Below, in pieces: positions 14,542 to 21,016 of a DNA stretch of 21,016 nucleotides. The notes under the pieces are model-generated. The model was not told where the DNA came from and did no database searches. It saw only the letters and a program-made list of their open reading frames with translations. The stretch spans positions 1 through 21,016 of the forward strand of contig CALUBX010000041.1 in NCBI GenBank assembly GCA_943914405.1, in the 5' to 3' direction. Both the position numbers and the translations under genes were made by a program. Position 1 is the first letter of the stretch, and every line of letters begins with the position of its first letter. This DNA comes from an uncultured Hyphomicrobiales bacterium. Lineage in GTDB: Bacteria > Pseudomonadota > Alphaproteobacteria > Rhizobiales > Rhizobiaceae.

Positions 14542-14775
14542 ATGAACCGGTTTGAAGGAAGCGGCTACCGCGAGGCAAAGATCCGATATCTCGACGGAGA
14601 TTATCAGGTCCTGTCGGCCGGATCCTACGTGGTTTGCGCCTTGACCGGCGCCCAGATCCCGATCGATGAGCTGAAATACTGGAGCGTCGCCCGTCAGGAA
14701 CCCTATGCCGATTGTGCCACGGCATTGGAGGCGGACAAGCGGGCCGGCATGCTGCCGAACCAAGTCCGGGCCTGA
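14542..14775 (+). CDS. Small DUF2093 protein
   Basis: Conserved protein of 77 residues of unknown function, recognised as DUF2093 from AKIRYLDGDYQVLSAGSYVVCALTGAQIPIDELKYWSV-type features; the family is largely alphaproteobacterial. No signal peptide or membrane segment is present. It has two cysteines (VVCALTG and ADCATA) too far apart to be an evident zinc finger. The ATG at 14542 is chosen because GGAG lies seven bases upstream; an ATG at 14518 would add eight residues without such a site. It follows mutL on the same strand and converges with lpxK, whose end is only 18 bases away. No terminator is visible between the two. Confidence 0.8.
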   Translation: MNRFEGSGYREAKIRYLDGDYQVLSAGSYVVCALTGAQIPIDELKYWSVARQEPYADCATALEADKRAGMLPNQVRA

Positions 14776-14793
14776 TCGACCCCGACTACCCGG

Positions 14794-15828
14794 TCAAGAC
14801 GCCTTTCTCAGCCGCCGGCGACGAAATCGCTCGAAGGCGGCGTCTATGATCTTGCCCGGTGCGTGAGGGTCGTCGAACGCCATATCGACCTCGATGACCG
14901 TCGAGTTCCGCAGTAACTCCTCCCCCGGCCCGTGGCGACCGGCAAGCCGCGCAGCATCCTTGGCCGTGGTGACCAGTGACAGGCCTTTCTTGCTAGCCTC
15001 GTCGAGAAGACCGGTCATTTCATCCTCGGAAAAGAAGTGATGATCAGGGAAGGAATGCGTGGCAGCGACCAGGCCGCCGACCGCCTTGACCGTCCGATAG
15101 AATTTTTCGGGATCGGCAATGCCCGTGAAGGCCAGAACACTCCTGCCGGCCAGGGACTGCCCCTCCCGCGGGCGCAGGGTCGCGACATAAATCTGTTTGC
15201 CGGCTCGCGCGGCCTTGCGCACCAGCCTGTCGGCTGCATCGCCATCGCCGACCTTGAGGATGGCCGACAGCTGGCGCATCTGCTCGGCGATGGGCGCGCG
15301 CACAGGCCCGCCGGGCACGAGGTGGCCATTGCCGATGCCGCGGCGAGTGTCGATCACGATCAGCGCAAAATCCAGATCTAGCCGGGCACTCTGGAAGCCG
15401 TCGTCCATGATAATAAGATCCGCGCCTTCCGCGACCAACCGATGCGCGCCTTCCACGCGGCCCCGAGAGATGACGGTCGTCGCCTCGCGTGCAAGAAGAA
15501 GAGCTTCGTCGCCCACGGCATCGGCACGGTGATGGGCTGGATCGACCAGCGTGGTCACGTCGAGAGATCCGCCGTAGCCGCGAGTCAGGAAGCCGGGCTT
15601 AAGGCCCCGCCCCTTCGCGGCTCTGGCAAGCGCGATCGCGGTCGGCGTCTTGCCGGCCCCGCCCACCGTGAAATTGCCAACGCAGATAACCGGCGCAGGC
15701 ACTTGCGCCCGCCGGGCATGAGCCATGCGGTAACCTGCCACGCGGCCATAGAGAAAGGAAAATGGGGACAACCCCCAGGCGCGCCAATCGGCCTTCGTCC
15801 ACCAGAAAGGCGGCGCTTCAGAAACCAT
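14794..15828 (-). CDS. lpxK: Tetraacyldisaccharide 4'-kinase LpxK
   Basis: Phosphorylates the 4' position of the tetraacyldisaccharide 1-phosphate precursor to give lipid IVA, at the cytosolic face of the inner membrane. The 344-residue product has the N-terminal membrane-associating segment (LSPFSFLYGRVAGYRMA). The Walker A motif VGNFTVGGAGKT (about 50-61) follows, then the FLTRGYGG segment and the IIMDDGFQ motif. The size is normal for the family. The ATG at 15828 has GGGAAGA eight bases upstream; extending to 15891 would add 21 residues unlike LpxK. It is the last gene of the waaA-HAD-lpxK group, 75 bases after the HAD gene. The C terminus is very basic (FRRRRLRKAS). Confidence 0.96.
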   Translation of the reverse strand: MVSEAPPFWWTKADWRAWGLSPFSFLYGRVAGYRMAHARRAQVPAPVICVGNFTVGGAGKTPTAIALARAAKGRGLKPGFLTRGYGGSLDVTTLVDPAHHRADAVGDEALLLAREATTVISRGRVEGAHRLVAEGADLIIMDDGFQSARLDLDFALIVIDTRRGIGNGHLVPGGPVRAPIAEQMRQLSAILKVGDGDAADRLVRKAARAGKQIYVATLRPREGQSLAGRSVLAFTGIADPEKFYRTVKAVGGLVAATHSFPDHHFFSEDEMTGLLDEASKKGLSLVTTAKDAARLAGRHGPGEELLRNSTVIEVDMAFDDPHAPGKIIDAAFERFRRRRLRKAS

Positions 15829-15903
15829 GTCTATCTTCCCATGCTGCGCGACATGCTTGGGAACAAAGTGGCCGTCTTGTAAAAAAAGCAAGGGGAATTG
15901 GAC

Positions 15904-16632
15904 TTACGCCTCAAGCTTTTGGGGCAGCAGCGTCGCCAAAGCGGTGATGTCGGACAGGCAGATGTCGGCGGCGGCAGCGAGCGTATCCCTCGATCCGGTT
16001 CCGGTCAGCACCGCGACCTTGATGCCGGCTCCGGCCGCCTTGCCCATATGCATGTCGTGATTGTTGTCGCCAACCATAGCCACCTGTGACGGATGCAGGC
16101 CAACCGCCTCGCAGAACGCCAGGAGCATGCCGGGACCGGGCTTCACCCCATGGCCGCTGTCATAACCGGCGATAAAATCCAAATGACGGTCGAAACCGAA
16201 GCGGGCCGCCGTCTGCCGGATCGCCTTTTCATTATCGCTGGAGGCGACGCCAAGCCTAAGGCCGGATGCCTTGAGGCGCCCGAAGAAAGCATCGAGATCC
16301 GTCACCGGAACCGCCCATTCCGCTCCACGGACGAAAAGCTCATCCAGAAGACGTGTCAGCTCAGCAGGTTCCAGCGGTGAGCCGGCCGCCACGAAGCCGG
16401 CCGCAATTTCGGCCGCATTGCCGGCGGCCAGCAGGCTGTCGGCTCGCGTATGGCCAGAGACCGGGTCCATTCCGCCGGCAGAAAGCAGCTTGATTTCAAG
16501 TTCCGGATCTCCCGCCGCCGCGATGCGCGCCGCCTCGCGGTTGACGGGCCCCCAGCTCTCATCGTAGCGCAGAAGGGTACCATCCTTGTCGAACAAGACG
16601 CCGGCGACGGATGTCCAGTCCGACTCGCTCAT
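15904..16632 (-). CDS. HAD-superfamily phosphatase, Gph-like
   Basis: Cytosolic phosphatase of the haloacid dehalogenase superfamily with a helical cap, 242 residues. All core motifs are present: LFDKDGTL (nucleophile Asp15 and acid/base Asp17), VASSDN for motif II, the Lys in GVKPGPGM, and MVGDNNHDM for the Mg2+-binding acids. It resembles phosphoglycolate phosphatase. The substrate cannot be read from sequence, and the short, cap-less KdsC type that makes Kdo is not what this is. The ATG overlaps the waaA stop as ATGA, so the two are translationally coupled, and lpxK follows. This context suggests a link to Kdo/lipid A supply, or simply a housekeeping enzyme carried in the operon. Confidence 0.87.
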   Translation of the reverse strand: MSESDWTSVAGVLFDKDGTLLRYDESWGPVNREAARIAAAGDPELEIKLLSAGGMDPVSGHTRADSLLAAGNAAEIAAGFVAAGSPLEPAELTRLLDELFVRGAEWAVPVTDLDAFFGRLKASGLRLGVASSDNEKAIRQTAARFGFDRHLDFIAGYDSGHGVKPGPGMLLAFCEAVGLHPSQVAMVGDNNHDMHMGKAAGAGIKVAVLTGTGSRDTLAAAADICLSDITALATLLPQKLEA

Positions 16633-17966
16633 CGCGCGGCGACCGTCTTCGGCTTCTGCCGCGGCTTGGGCTGCAGGCGGGCGGTCACCGTCAGAGGATT
16701 GATATAGGGTTCGAGCGCCTTGATCGTCTTGCCAAGCGCGCCACGCATTTCTTCCATGGTCTCGTGCCCTGCGTCCATCATCTTGCGCCGCGCCGGTTCG
16801 TTGATCAGCAGATAATGCACGGCCTTGGTCAGCATCTCCACATCACGCACGACACGCGCCGCGCCTTTTCGCGCCAGGCTCTGATAGGCATCGCGAAAGT
16901 TCTGAAGCTTGGGGCCGGACAGAACTGCGCAACCAAGCATGGCAGGTTCAAGCGGATTCTGGCCCCCTTCGCCGGTCAGTGAGCGACCGACAAAGGCAAT
17001 CTCCGTCAGTCGCAGATAGAGGCCCATCTCGCCGATCGTATCGCCGAGGAAGACATCGGTCGCTTCCGTCAAGGGGTCGTTCCGGGAACGGCGTGCCACC
17101 GACAGCCCTTCCTCCTTAAGCATGGTCTCGATCGCATCCGCCCGGTCGGGATGACGCGGGACAATGATGGTCAACTGCCCATTCTTCGGCTTCAGCGTCT
17201 TGTGGACCTTGGCTGCCGCCTGCTCTTCACCTTCGAAGGTGGAAATCGCGGCCCAGGTCTTGCGGCTGCCGATCTCCCCCCGGTAGCGCGCCAGGAGTTC
17301 CTCGTCGCAGGGCGGCGGATCCGTATCGGTCTTGAGGTTGCCGGAGACGATGACGGGCCAGGCGCCGAGATCCCGGAACCGCTCCGCATCGAGATCCGAT
17401 TGTGCCACGACCAGCGCCAGCTTTTCAAAAAGAGACTCGGCGAGGCTGTGGCGGCTGCGCCAGCGGTCGAAGGAGCGGTCGGACATGCGCGCGTTCACGC
17501 GGATCTGCGGGATCCCACGGCGCGATAACTCCACCATGGTCGTCGGCCAAATCTCGGATTCCGCGATGATGCAAGCGTCCGGCTTCCAGTAGGAGATGAA
17601 GCGCTTGACCGGGAACTTGATGTCGATCGGCACATACTGGTGGATCACTTCCTGCCCGAGCCGCGCTTCGACCAGGGTTGCGGAGGTGACGGTGCCAGTC
17701 GTCAGCAGCACGTGGATCTCGCGTCGCCGAAGCTCCCGGATCATCGGCAGGACCGCCAGAGTTTCGCCCACACTCGCGGCATGGACCCAGACAAGTGGGC
17801 CGCGCGGCCGGGGCTTGCCCGCATAACCGAGGCGTTCGAGGCGGCGTGAAGGGTCTTCCTTGCGCTTGAACCCACGATAGATGAGGTAAGGACTGGCAAG
17901 AGGATAGAAAGCGACACCGGCAAGGCGGTAACCGAACAGAGCAATGCGCGCCAGACTGCCGCTCAT
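16629..17966 (-). CDS. waaA: 3-deoxy-D-manno-octulosonic acid transferase (Kdo transferase)
   Basis: WaaA (KdtA) transfers Kdo from CMP-Kdo to lipid IVA on the cytosolic side of the inner membrane. The 445-residue product has an N-terminal hydrophobic anchor (about residues 6-30). The acceptor-domain motif WVHAASVGET follows, with the proposed catalytic Glu at 68, then AESEIWPT. The donor-domain GEGGQNPLEPAMLG is the GT30 CMP-Kdo-binding signature. The C terminus is unusually basic and Pro-rich (RLQPKPRQKPKTVAAR). The ATG at 17966 has GGAG nine bases upstream; a start at 18023 would add 19 residues out of character. A terminator and an inverted repeat separate it from DUF4170, so it probably has its own promoter. 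The stop overlaps the HAD gene start. Confidence 0.96.
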   Translation of the reverse strand: MSGSLARIALFGYRLAGVAFYPLASPYLIYRGFKRKEDPSRRLERLGYAGKPRPRGPLVWVHAASVGETLAVLPMIRELRRREIHVLLTTGTVTSATLVEARLGQEVIHQYVPIDIKFPVKRFISYWKPDACIIAESEIWPTTMVELSRRGIPQIRVNARMSDRSFDRWRSRHSLAESLFEKLALVVAQSDLDAERFRDLGAWPVIVSGNLKTDTDPPPCDEELLARYRGEIGSRKTWAAISTFEGEEQAAAKVHKTLKPKNGQLTIIVPRHPDRADAIETMLKEEGLSVARRSRNDPLTEATDVFLGDTIGEMGLYLRLTEIAFVGRSLTGEGGQNPLEPAMLGCAVLSGPKLQNFRDAYQSLARKGAARVVRDVEMLTKAVHYLLINEPARRKMMDAGHETMEEMRGALGKTIKALEPYINPLTVTARLQPKPRQKPKTVAAR

Positions 17967-18028
17967 CGTCACTGTCTCCGATCCATATTGGCCGCCGTCA
18001 AGACACCGCCCCCAATTGACCATCCATA

Positions 18029-18056
18029 ACGCATTTTTCCTGTTTCACAAATGCGT
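18029..18056. repeat. Inverted repeat ACGCATTT-N12-AAATGCGT upstream of waaA
   Basis: Perfect 8-bp arms at 18029-18036 and 18049-18056. It lies between the DUF4170 terminator and waaA, 63 bases before the waaA start, where a promoter or operator would be expected. It may control the waaA-HAD-lpxK transcript. Confidence 0.45.
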
Positions 18057-18057
18057 C

Positions 18058-18093
18058 AAAAAAGCGGGCCGACCTACTCTGAGATCAGTCGGC
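18058..18093 (-). terminator. Rho-independent terminator after DUF4170
   Basis: In the minus sense GCCGAC (18093-18088) pairs with GTCGGC (18073-18068) around a 14-base loop; flanking GG/CC can extend the stem with a bulge. CCGC and a run of six T (18063-18058) follow. It lies about 40 bases after the DUF4170 stop. A further 7-bp hairpin TCAAGCT/AGCTTGA overlaps the end of that gene. Confidence 0.65.
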
Positions 18094-18131
18094 GCCCGGC
18101 TATACGCGGAGGGTGAACCGTCAAGCTTACG

Positions 18132-18374
18132 TCAGCTTGACTGCGACTCAGGGTCGAGGAGTCGGTGCATATGCACGATGAAATAGCGCATCTGCGCATT
18201 GTCGACCGTCTGCTGCGCCTTGGAGCGCCACGCGACAAGCGCGCTTGCGTAGTCGGGGAAGATGCCGACGATGTCCAGGCCGGAAAGGTCCTTGAACTGC
18301 ACGCCCTCAAGGCTTTGCAGCTCTCCGCCGAACACGAGGTGCAGCAGTTGTTTCTTTCCGTTTTCTTCGGTCAT
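18132..18374 (-). CDS. Small DUF4170 protein
   Basis: Conserved protein of 80 residues recognised as DUF4170 by LVFGGELQSLEGVQFKDL, LDIVGIFPDY and MRYFIVHMHRLLDP. The function is unknown. There is no signal peptide or membrane segment; it looks like a compact alpha/beta fold. The ATG at 18374 has AGGGA eight bases upstream; extended readings to 18392 or 18446 lack a well-placed site. It follows the CysQ-like gene by 68 bases on the same strand and is closed by a terminator, so it ends the pmbA-phosphatase-DUF4170 group. Its position beside waaA is a recurrent rhizobial arrangement as far as I know, which hints at an envelope link without showing one. Confidence 0.82.
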   Translation of the reverse strand: MTEENGKKQLLHLVFGGELQSLEGVQFKDLSGLDIVGIFPDYASALVAWRSKAQQTVDNAQMRYFIVHMHRLLDPESQSS

Positions 18375-18442
18375 CGTTTTTATCCCTGGCATCCCTGGTA
18401 GAGCCTCCCAGGGCACTCCTCTGCTGCATTCCGCAGCAAACG

Positions 18443-19252
18443 TCAACCCGCCGCTCCACCCAGTAGACGCGGCAGGAGGCTCGCCACGGCCCGTTCGGTG
18501 CCTGCCACCAGCATCTCGTGCGTCACGATCCTGCGATTATAGCTGAGGAGCTCGTTCTGCAGATCTGACAAGCGTCCGCCTGCCCGCTCCAGGATCAGGT
18601 CGGCGGCCGCGAGATCCCAGTCATGGGAGTTGCGCTTCACCACCGTTCCGTCGATCCTGCCGTCGGCGGCCATGGCAAGCCGATAGGCCAGCGACGGCAC
18701 GTGGTTTATGCGCCGAACAGTAGCGCGGAACGGCGCTTCGAACTTTCTGACCAGGCTTTCGTCGGCGGCGATGACCAGTTCCTGGCGATCACCACCGGAG
18801 ACATGTATGGGCTTCCCGTTTTTAAGCGACGGGCCGTCCGCGCTGGCGCAAAACTCCTCTTCCAGCGCCGGCGCCACCAAAACACCCGCTACCGGCCTGC
18901 CATGATGCACGACGGCCACGGAGACGCACCAGGTCTTCTCGCCGTTAATGAAAGCGCGGGTCCCATCGATCGGATCGATCACGAAAACGGTGTCGCGATC
19001 GAGTCGTGCGGGATCGTCATCCGTTTCTTCGGACAGCCATCCATAGTGCGGCCGGGCCTGCAGCAGGATATCACGTAGCCGATCGTTGGCGGCAAAGTCC
19101 GCGGCGCTGACCGGCGAACTGCCCTCGTTCTTCCACCACACTTCAGGCTTCTGCCCGAAATAGCCGAATGCGACCTCTCCGGCCTGACGTGCCGCTTCAC
19201 GGATAAGATCCAGATCGTCCTGCCAATTCGAGCGCGATGAAAGCTCGCCCAT
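18443..19252 (-). CDS. cysQ: Inositol monophosphatase-family phosphatase, CysQ-like
   Basis: Mg2+-dependent, Li+-sensitive-type phosphatase of 269 residues. Family motifs: WLSEETDDD (Glu75-Glu76), DPIDGTRAFINGEKTWCVSV (Asp93, Asp96, Gly-Thr) and WDLAAADLILERAGG (Asp213), all metal or phosphate ligands. The best match by features is 3'(2'),5'-bisphosphate nucleotidase CysQ, which recycles PAP from sulfate assimilation, but histidinol-phosphatase or inositol phosphatase activity cannot be excluded. The start ATG lies only three bases after the pmbA stop, and GGCGG within the pmbA end can serve as ribosome binding site, so the two are translationally coupled. No signal peptide is present. Confidence 0.85.
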   Translation of the reverse strand: MGELSSRSNWQDDLDLIREAARQAGEVAFGYFGQKPEVWWKNEGSSPVSAADFAANDRLRDILLQARPHYGWLSEETDDDPARLDRDTVFVIDPIDGTRAFINGEKTWCVSVAVVHHGRPVAGVLVAPALEEEFCASADGPSLKNGKPIHVSGGDRQELVIAADESLVRKFEAPFRATVRRINHVPSLAYRLAMAADGRIDGTVVKRNSHDWDLAAADLILERAGGRLSDLQNELLSYNRRIVTHEMLVAGTERAVASLLPRLLGGAAG

Positions 19253-19255
19253 GGC

Positions 19256-20602
19256 TCACCGCCCTGCCAGGGTCATGCCCTCGATAGCGAGCGTCGGCGA
19301 GGCAACACCGAACTTGCGGTCGATATCGTTGGCGGGGGTGACGCGCATGAACATGTCCTTGAGGTTCGACGCGATCGTGACCTCGGAGACTGGGTAAGCA
19401 AGCTCGCCGTTCTCGATCCAGAAACCGGTCGCGCCGCGGCTGTACTCGCCCGTGATCATGTTGACGCCCTGGCCGATCAGTTCGGTCACGTAGAAGCCGG
19501 TGCCGATCGAGCGGATCAAGTCTTCCGGCGCGATCGTGCCCGGCTCCAGGGCGAGATTGGTCGATGCCGGCGTGACGGCATTGCCACCGCGCACGCCCCG
19601 GCCGTTGGTCTTCATTCCCAGTTCGCGGCCCGTTGAGGTGGACAGGAACCAGTGCTTCAGCACCCCGTCCTCGATCATCACCATACGCTCGCCCTTCACG
19701 CCCTCCCCGTCGAACGGACGGGAGGACGATCCCCGGACGACCAGCGGATCGTCGGTGATGTCGAGACCGGCTTTGAGAACCTGCTGGCCCATCTTGTCGC
19801 GCAGGAAGCTCGTCTTCCGGGCGACCGAGGCACCGTTGATCGCCCCGGCGATATGGCCGACGAAGCCTCGGGCAATGCGGGGATCGAAGACAACGGTGAT
19901 GTTGCTTCCCGTATCCACCTGGCGGGGGTTGATGCGCTTCACCACCCGCTCGCCCGCGCGGCGGCCGATCAGCTTGGGGTCGTCCAGCTCGGATGCGAAA
20001 AGGCGGCTGTCGAAATCGTAGTCCCGCTCCATCTTGGTGCCTTCGCCGGCAATGACACTGACGGAGCGCCCGAACCGAGTGGCCATGTAGCTGCCCGAGA
20101 AGCCATGCGAAGTCACCAGCACCAGCCCTCCCATGCCCGCGGAAGCGCCGGCACCGGAGGAATTGGTCACACCATCGACGTCCAGCGCCGCCTGCTCCAT
20201 TTCTAAAGCCGCCTCCCGCAGGGAGTCCGTTGGCACGTCCGTCGGGTCGAACAGATCGAGATCAGGGTAGGTTTGAGCCAGAGCGGCCTCGTCGGCAAGG
20301 CAGGCGAAAGGATCCTCCGGCGACACGCGGGCCATGGCGACCGCGCGTTCGGCCAGCGTCTTCATGTCGAAGCCGGGATTGGCCGACACGCTAGCGACGC
20401 GCTGGCCGAGGAAAACGCGCAGAGAAAAGTCGTCGCTTTCCGAAGCTTCCGTGCCTTCCACCTTTCCCAGCCTCACGCTCACGGAGCGGGACCGGGAACG
20501 GACGACCACCGCATCCGCCTGATCCGCCCCTGCGGCTTTGGCCAGATCGATGAGTTCACCAGCGCGGGCCAGAAGCGGAGCAGAATCAAATTCGGAGGTC
20601 AT
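19256..20602 (-). CDS. pmbA: PmbA/TldE, TldD-partner protein
   Basis: Subunit of the TldD/TldE (PmbA) peptidase, 448 residues, cytosolic. In E. coli the pair processes microcin B17 and degrades CcdA. The TldD subunit carries the zinc HExxxH site; this protein lacks it, as expected of PmbA. Recognisable elements are the N-terminal domain with RVFLGQRVASVSANPG, the segment NITVVFDPRIARGFVGHIAGAINGASVA and RPFDGEGV. Near the end are NLALEPGT and ELIGQGVNMITGEYSRGATGFWIENGELAYPVSEVTI-like features. The ATG at 20602 has AAGG about ten bases upstream. It heads the pmbA-phosphatase-DUF4170 group and is divergent from the Kef-type gene. tldD is not in the window. Confidence 0.93.
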   Translation of the reverse strand: MTSEFDSAPLLARAGELIDLAKAAGADQADAVVVRSRSRSVSVRLGKVEGTEASESDDFSLRVFLGQRVASVSANPGFDMKTLAERAVAMARVSPEDPFACLADEAALAQTYPDLDLFDPTDVPTDSLREAALEMEQAALDVDGVTNSSGAGASAGMGGLVLVTSHGFSGSYMATRFGRSVSVIAGEGTKMERDYDFDSRLFASELDDPKLIGRRAGERVVKRINPRQVDTGSNITVVFDPRIARGFVGHIAGAINGASVARKTSFLRDKMGQQVLKAGLDITDDPLVVRGSSSRPFDGEGVKGERMVMIEDGVLKHWFLSTSTGRELGMKTNGRGVRGGNAVTPASTNLALEPGTIAPEDLIRSIGTGFYVTELIGQGVNMITGEYSRGATGFWIENGELAYPVSEVTIASNLKDMFMRVTPANDIDRKFGVASPTLAIEGMTLAGR

Positions 20603-20714
20603 TATTGCAAAGCCTTTCGTTACGCCTCCATTTATTGTGCAGCGGCGTAAGCATCAAGGGCAGCTGGTCGATTCCGGGTTGACCCGTCCATGAGCGCGTT
20701 CAAAGGTATCCCGC
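20603..20714. promoter_or_regulatory. Divergent intergenic region, pmbA and Kef-type gene
   Basis: 112 bases between divergent starts. It holds the near-palindrome CGGGT-TG-ACCCG (20675-20686). No clear sigma-70 pair was found in either direction. Confidence 0.3.
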
Positions 20715-21016
20715 ATGATGGACCACAATTCTCTCTTCTCGGAAATGCTCCTGCTGCTGGCCGGCGCAGTCATCGCCGCACCGCTGTTCCGCAAGCTCGG
20801 CCTCGGAACCGTGCTCGGCTACCTGGCTGCCGGGGTCATTATCGGCCCGGTGCTACAGCAGGTCACCGATACGGAAGAGGTCCTCAAGGTCGCAGAATTC
20901 GGCGTCGTCTTCCTTCTCTTCATCATCGGGCTGGAGCTGAAGCCGTCGCGGCTTTGGCAGATGCGCGGCGATGTCTTCGGACTTGGACCCATGCAGGTCG
21001 TGGTGACCGGTGCAGC
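20715..21016 (+). CDS. KefB/KefC-type cation/proton antiporter, 3' truncated by window
   Basis: The first 100 residues of a monovalent cation:proton antiporter-2 (CPA2) family protein are visible and the frame is open at the right edge. It begins MMDHNSLFSEML, followed by alternating hydrophobic helices. RKLGLGTVLGYLAAGVIIGP and EFGVVFLLFIIGLELKPSRL are hallmarks of the KefB/KefC/RosB group, which export K+ in exchange for H+. AAAGG lies eight bases before the ATG at 20715; the second codon is also ATG. Whether it has the C-terminal RCK/TrkA-N domain that distinguishes KefB/C from shorter relatives cannot be seen. Confidence 0.9.
   Translation, partial: MMDHNSLFSEMLLLLAGAVIAAPLFRKLGLGTVLGYLAAGVIIGPVLQQVTDTEEVLKVAEFGVVFLLFIIGLELKPSRLWQMRGDVFGLGPMQVVVTGA

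Noticed and set aside
19256..20602. TldD rather than PmbA
   Set aside because: No HExxxH zinc motif is present, and the terminal segment pattern fits the PmbA/TldE partner.
1..21016. tRNA, rRNA, insertion sequence, prophage or CRISPR array
   Set aside because: No cloverleaf-like segment, transposase, integrase, terminal repeats or regularly spaced repeats were found; coding style is uniform throughout.

Overview
The window looks like a piece of chromosome from an alphaproteobacterium of the Rhizobiaceae (Rhizobium, Agrobacterium, Sinorhizobium or a close relative). This rests on high-GC coding bias, the MutL subtype, the small families DUF2093 and DUF4170, a secreted PRC-barrel protein, and the lipid A and cell-envelope genes arranged around waaA and lpxK. 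It is ordinary core chromosome. I see no insertion sequence, prophage, CRISPR array, tRNA or rRNA gene, and no broken gene apart from the one cut by the right edge.

Left part (about 1-6000, all minus strand): a cell wall hydrolase of the SleB/CwlJ type, then kup (K+ uptake) directly downstream of corA (Mg2+/divalent cation channel) in what looks like one transcript, then the P-loop ATPase mrp. A strong kup terminator (1533-1571), a corA promoter with a hairpin- and repeat-rich leader (4465-4749) and an mrp promoter (5966-5995) can be read from the sequence. The Mrp protein has no cysteine at all and carries a histidine-rich linker.

Middle part (about 6000-12500): a LuxR-type regulator on the minus strand is divergent from an SMP-30/gluconolactonase-like enzyme on the plus strand, with a 350-bp repeat-rich region between them. 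A 12-bp-stem hairpin and a second structured element lie downstream of luxR. Next come a secreted PRC-barrel protein with a clear terminator and a minus-strand signalling pair. The first gene of that pair is a PAS-PAS-receiver-receiver protein without a kinase core. The second is a cytosolic GGDEF-EAL protein whose GGDEF motif is altered and whose EAL site is intact.

Right part (about 12500-21016): mutL and a DUF2093 gene on the plus strand converge on a minus-strand envelope block. In transcription order that block is pmbA, a CysQ-like phosphatase, DUF4170, then (after a terminator) waaA, a HAD phosphatase (ATGA overlap) and lpxK. waaA and lpxK act in Kdo2-lipid A assembly at the inner face of the inner membrane. 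At the right edge a KefB/KefC-type potassium/proton antiporter starts on the plus strand and runs out of the window.

The items most worth a second look are the cysteine-free Mrp, the kinase-less PAS/receiver protein coupled to a c-di-GMP enzyme, the repeat-rich corA leader, the structured region between luxR and mrp, and the HAD phosphatase inside the waaA-lpxK operon. I found no self-evidently new multi-gene system.
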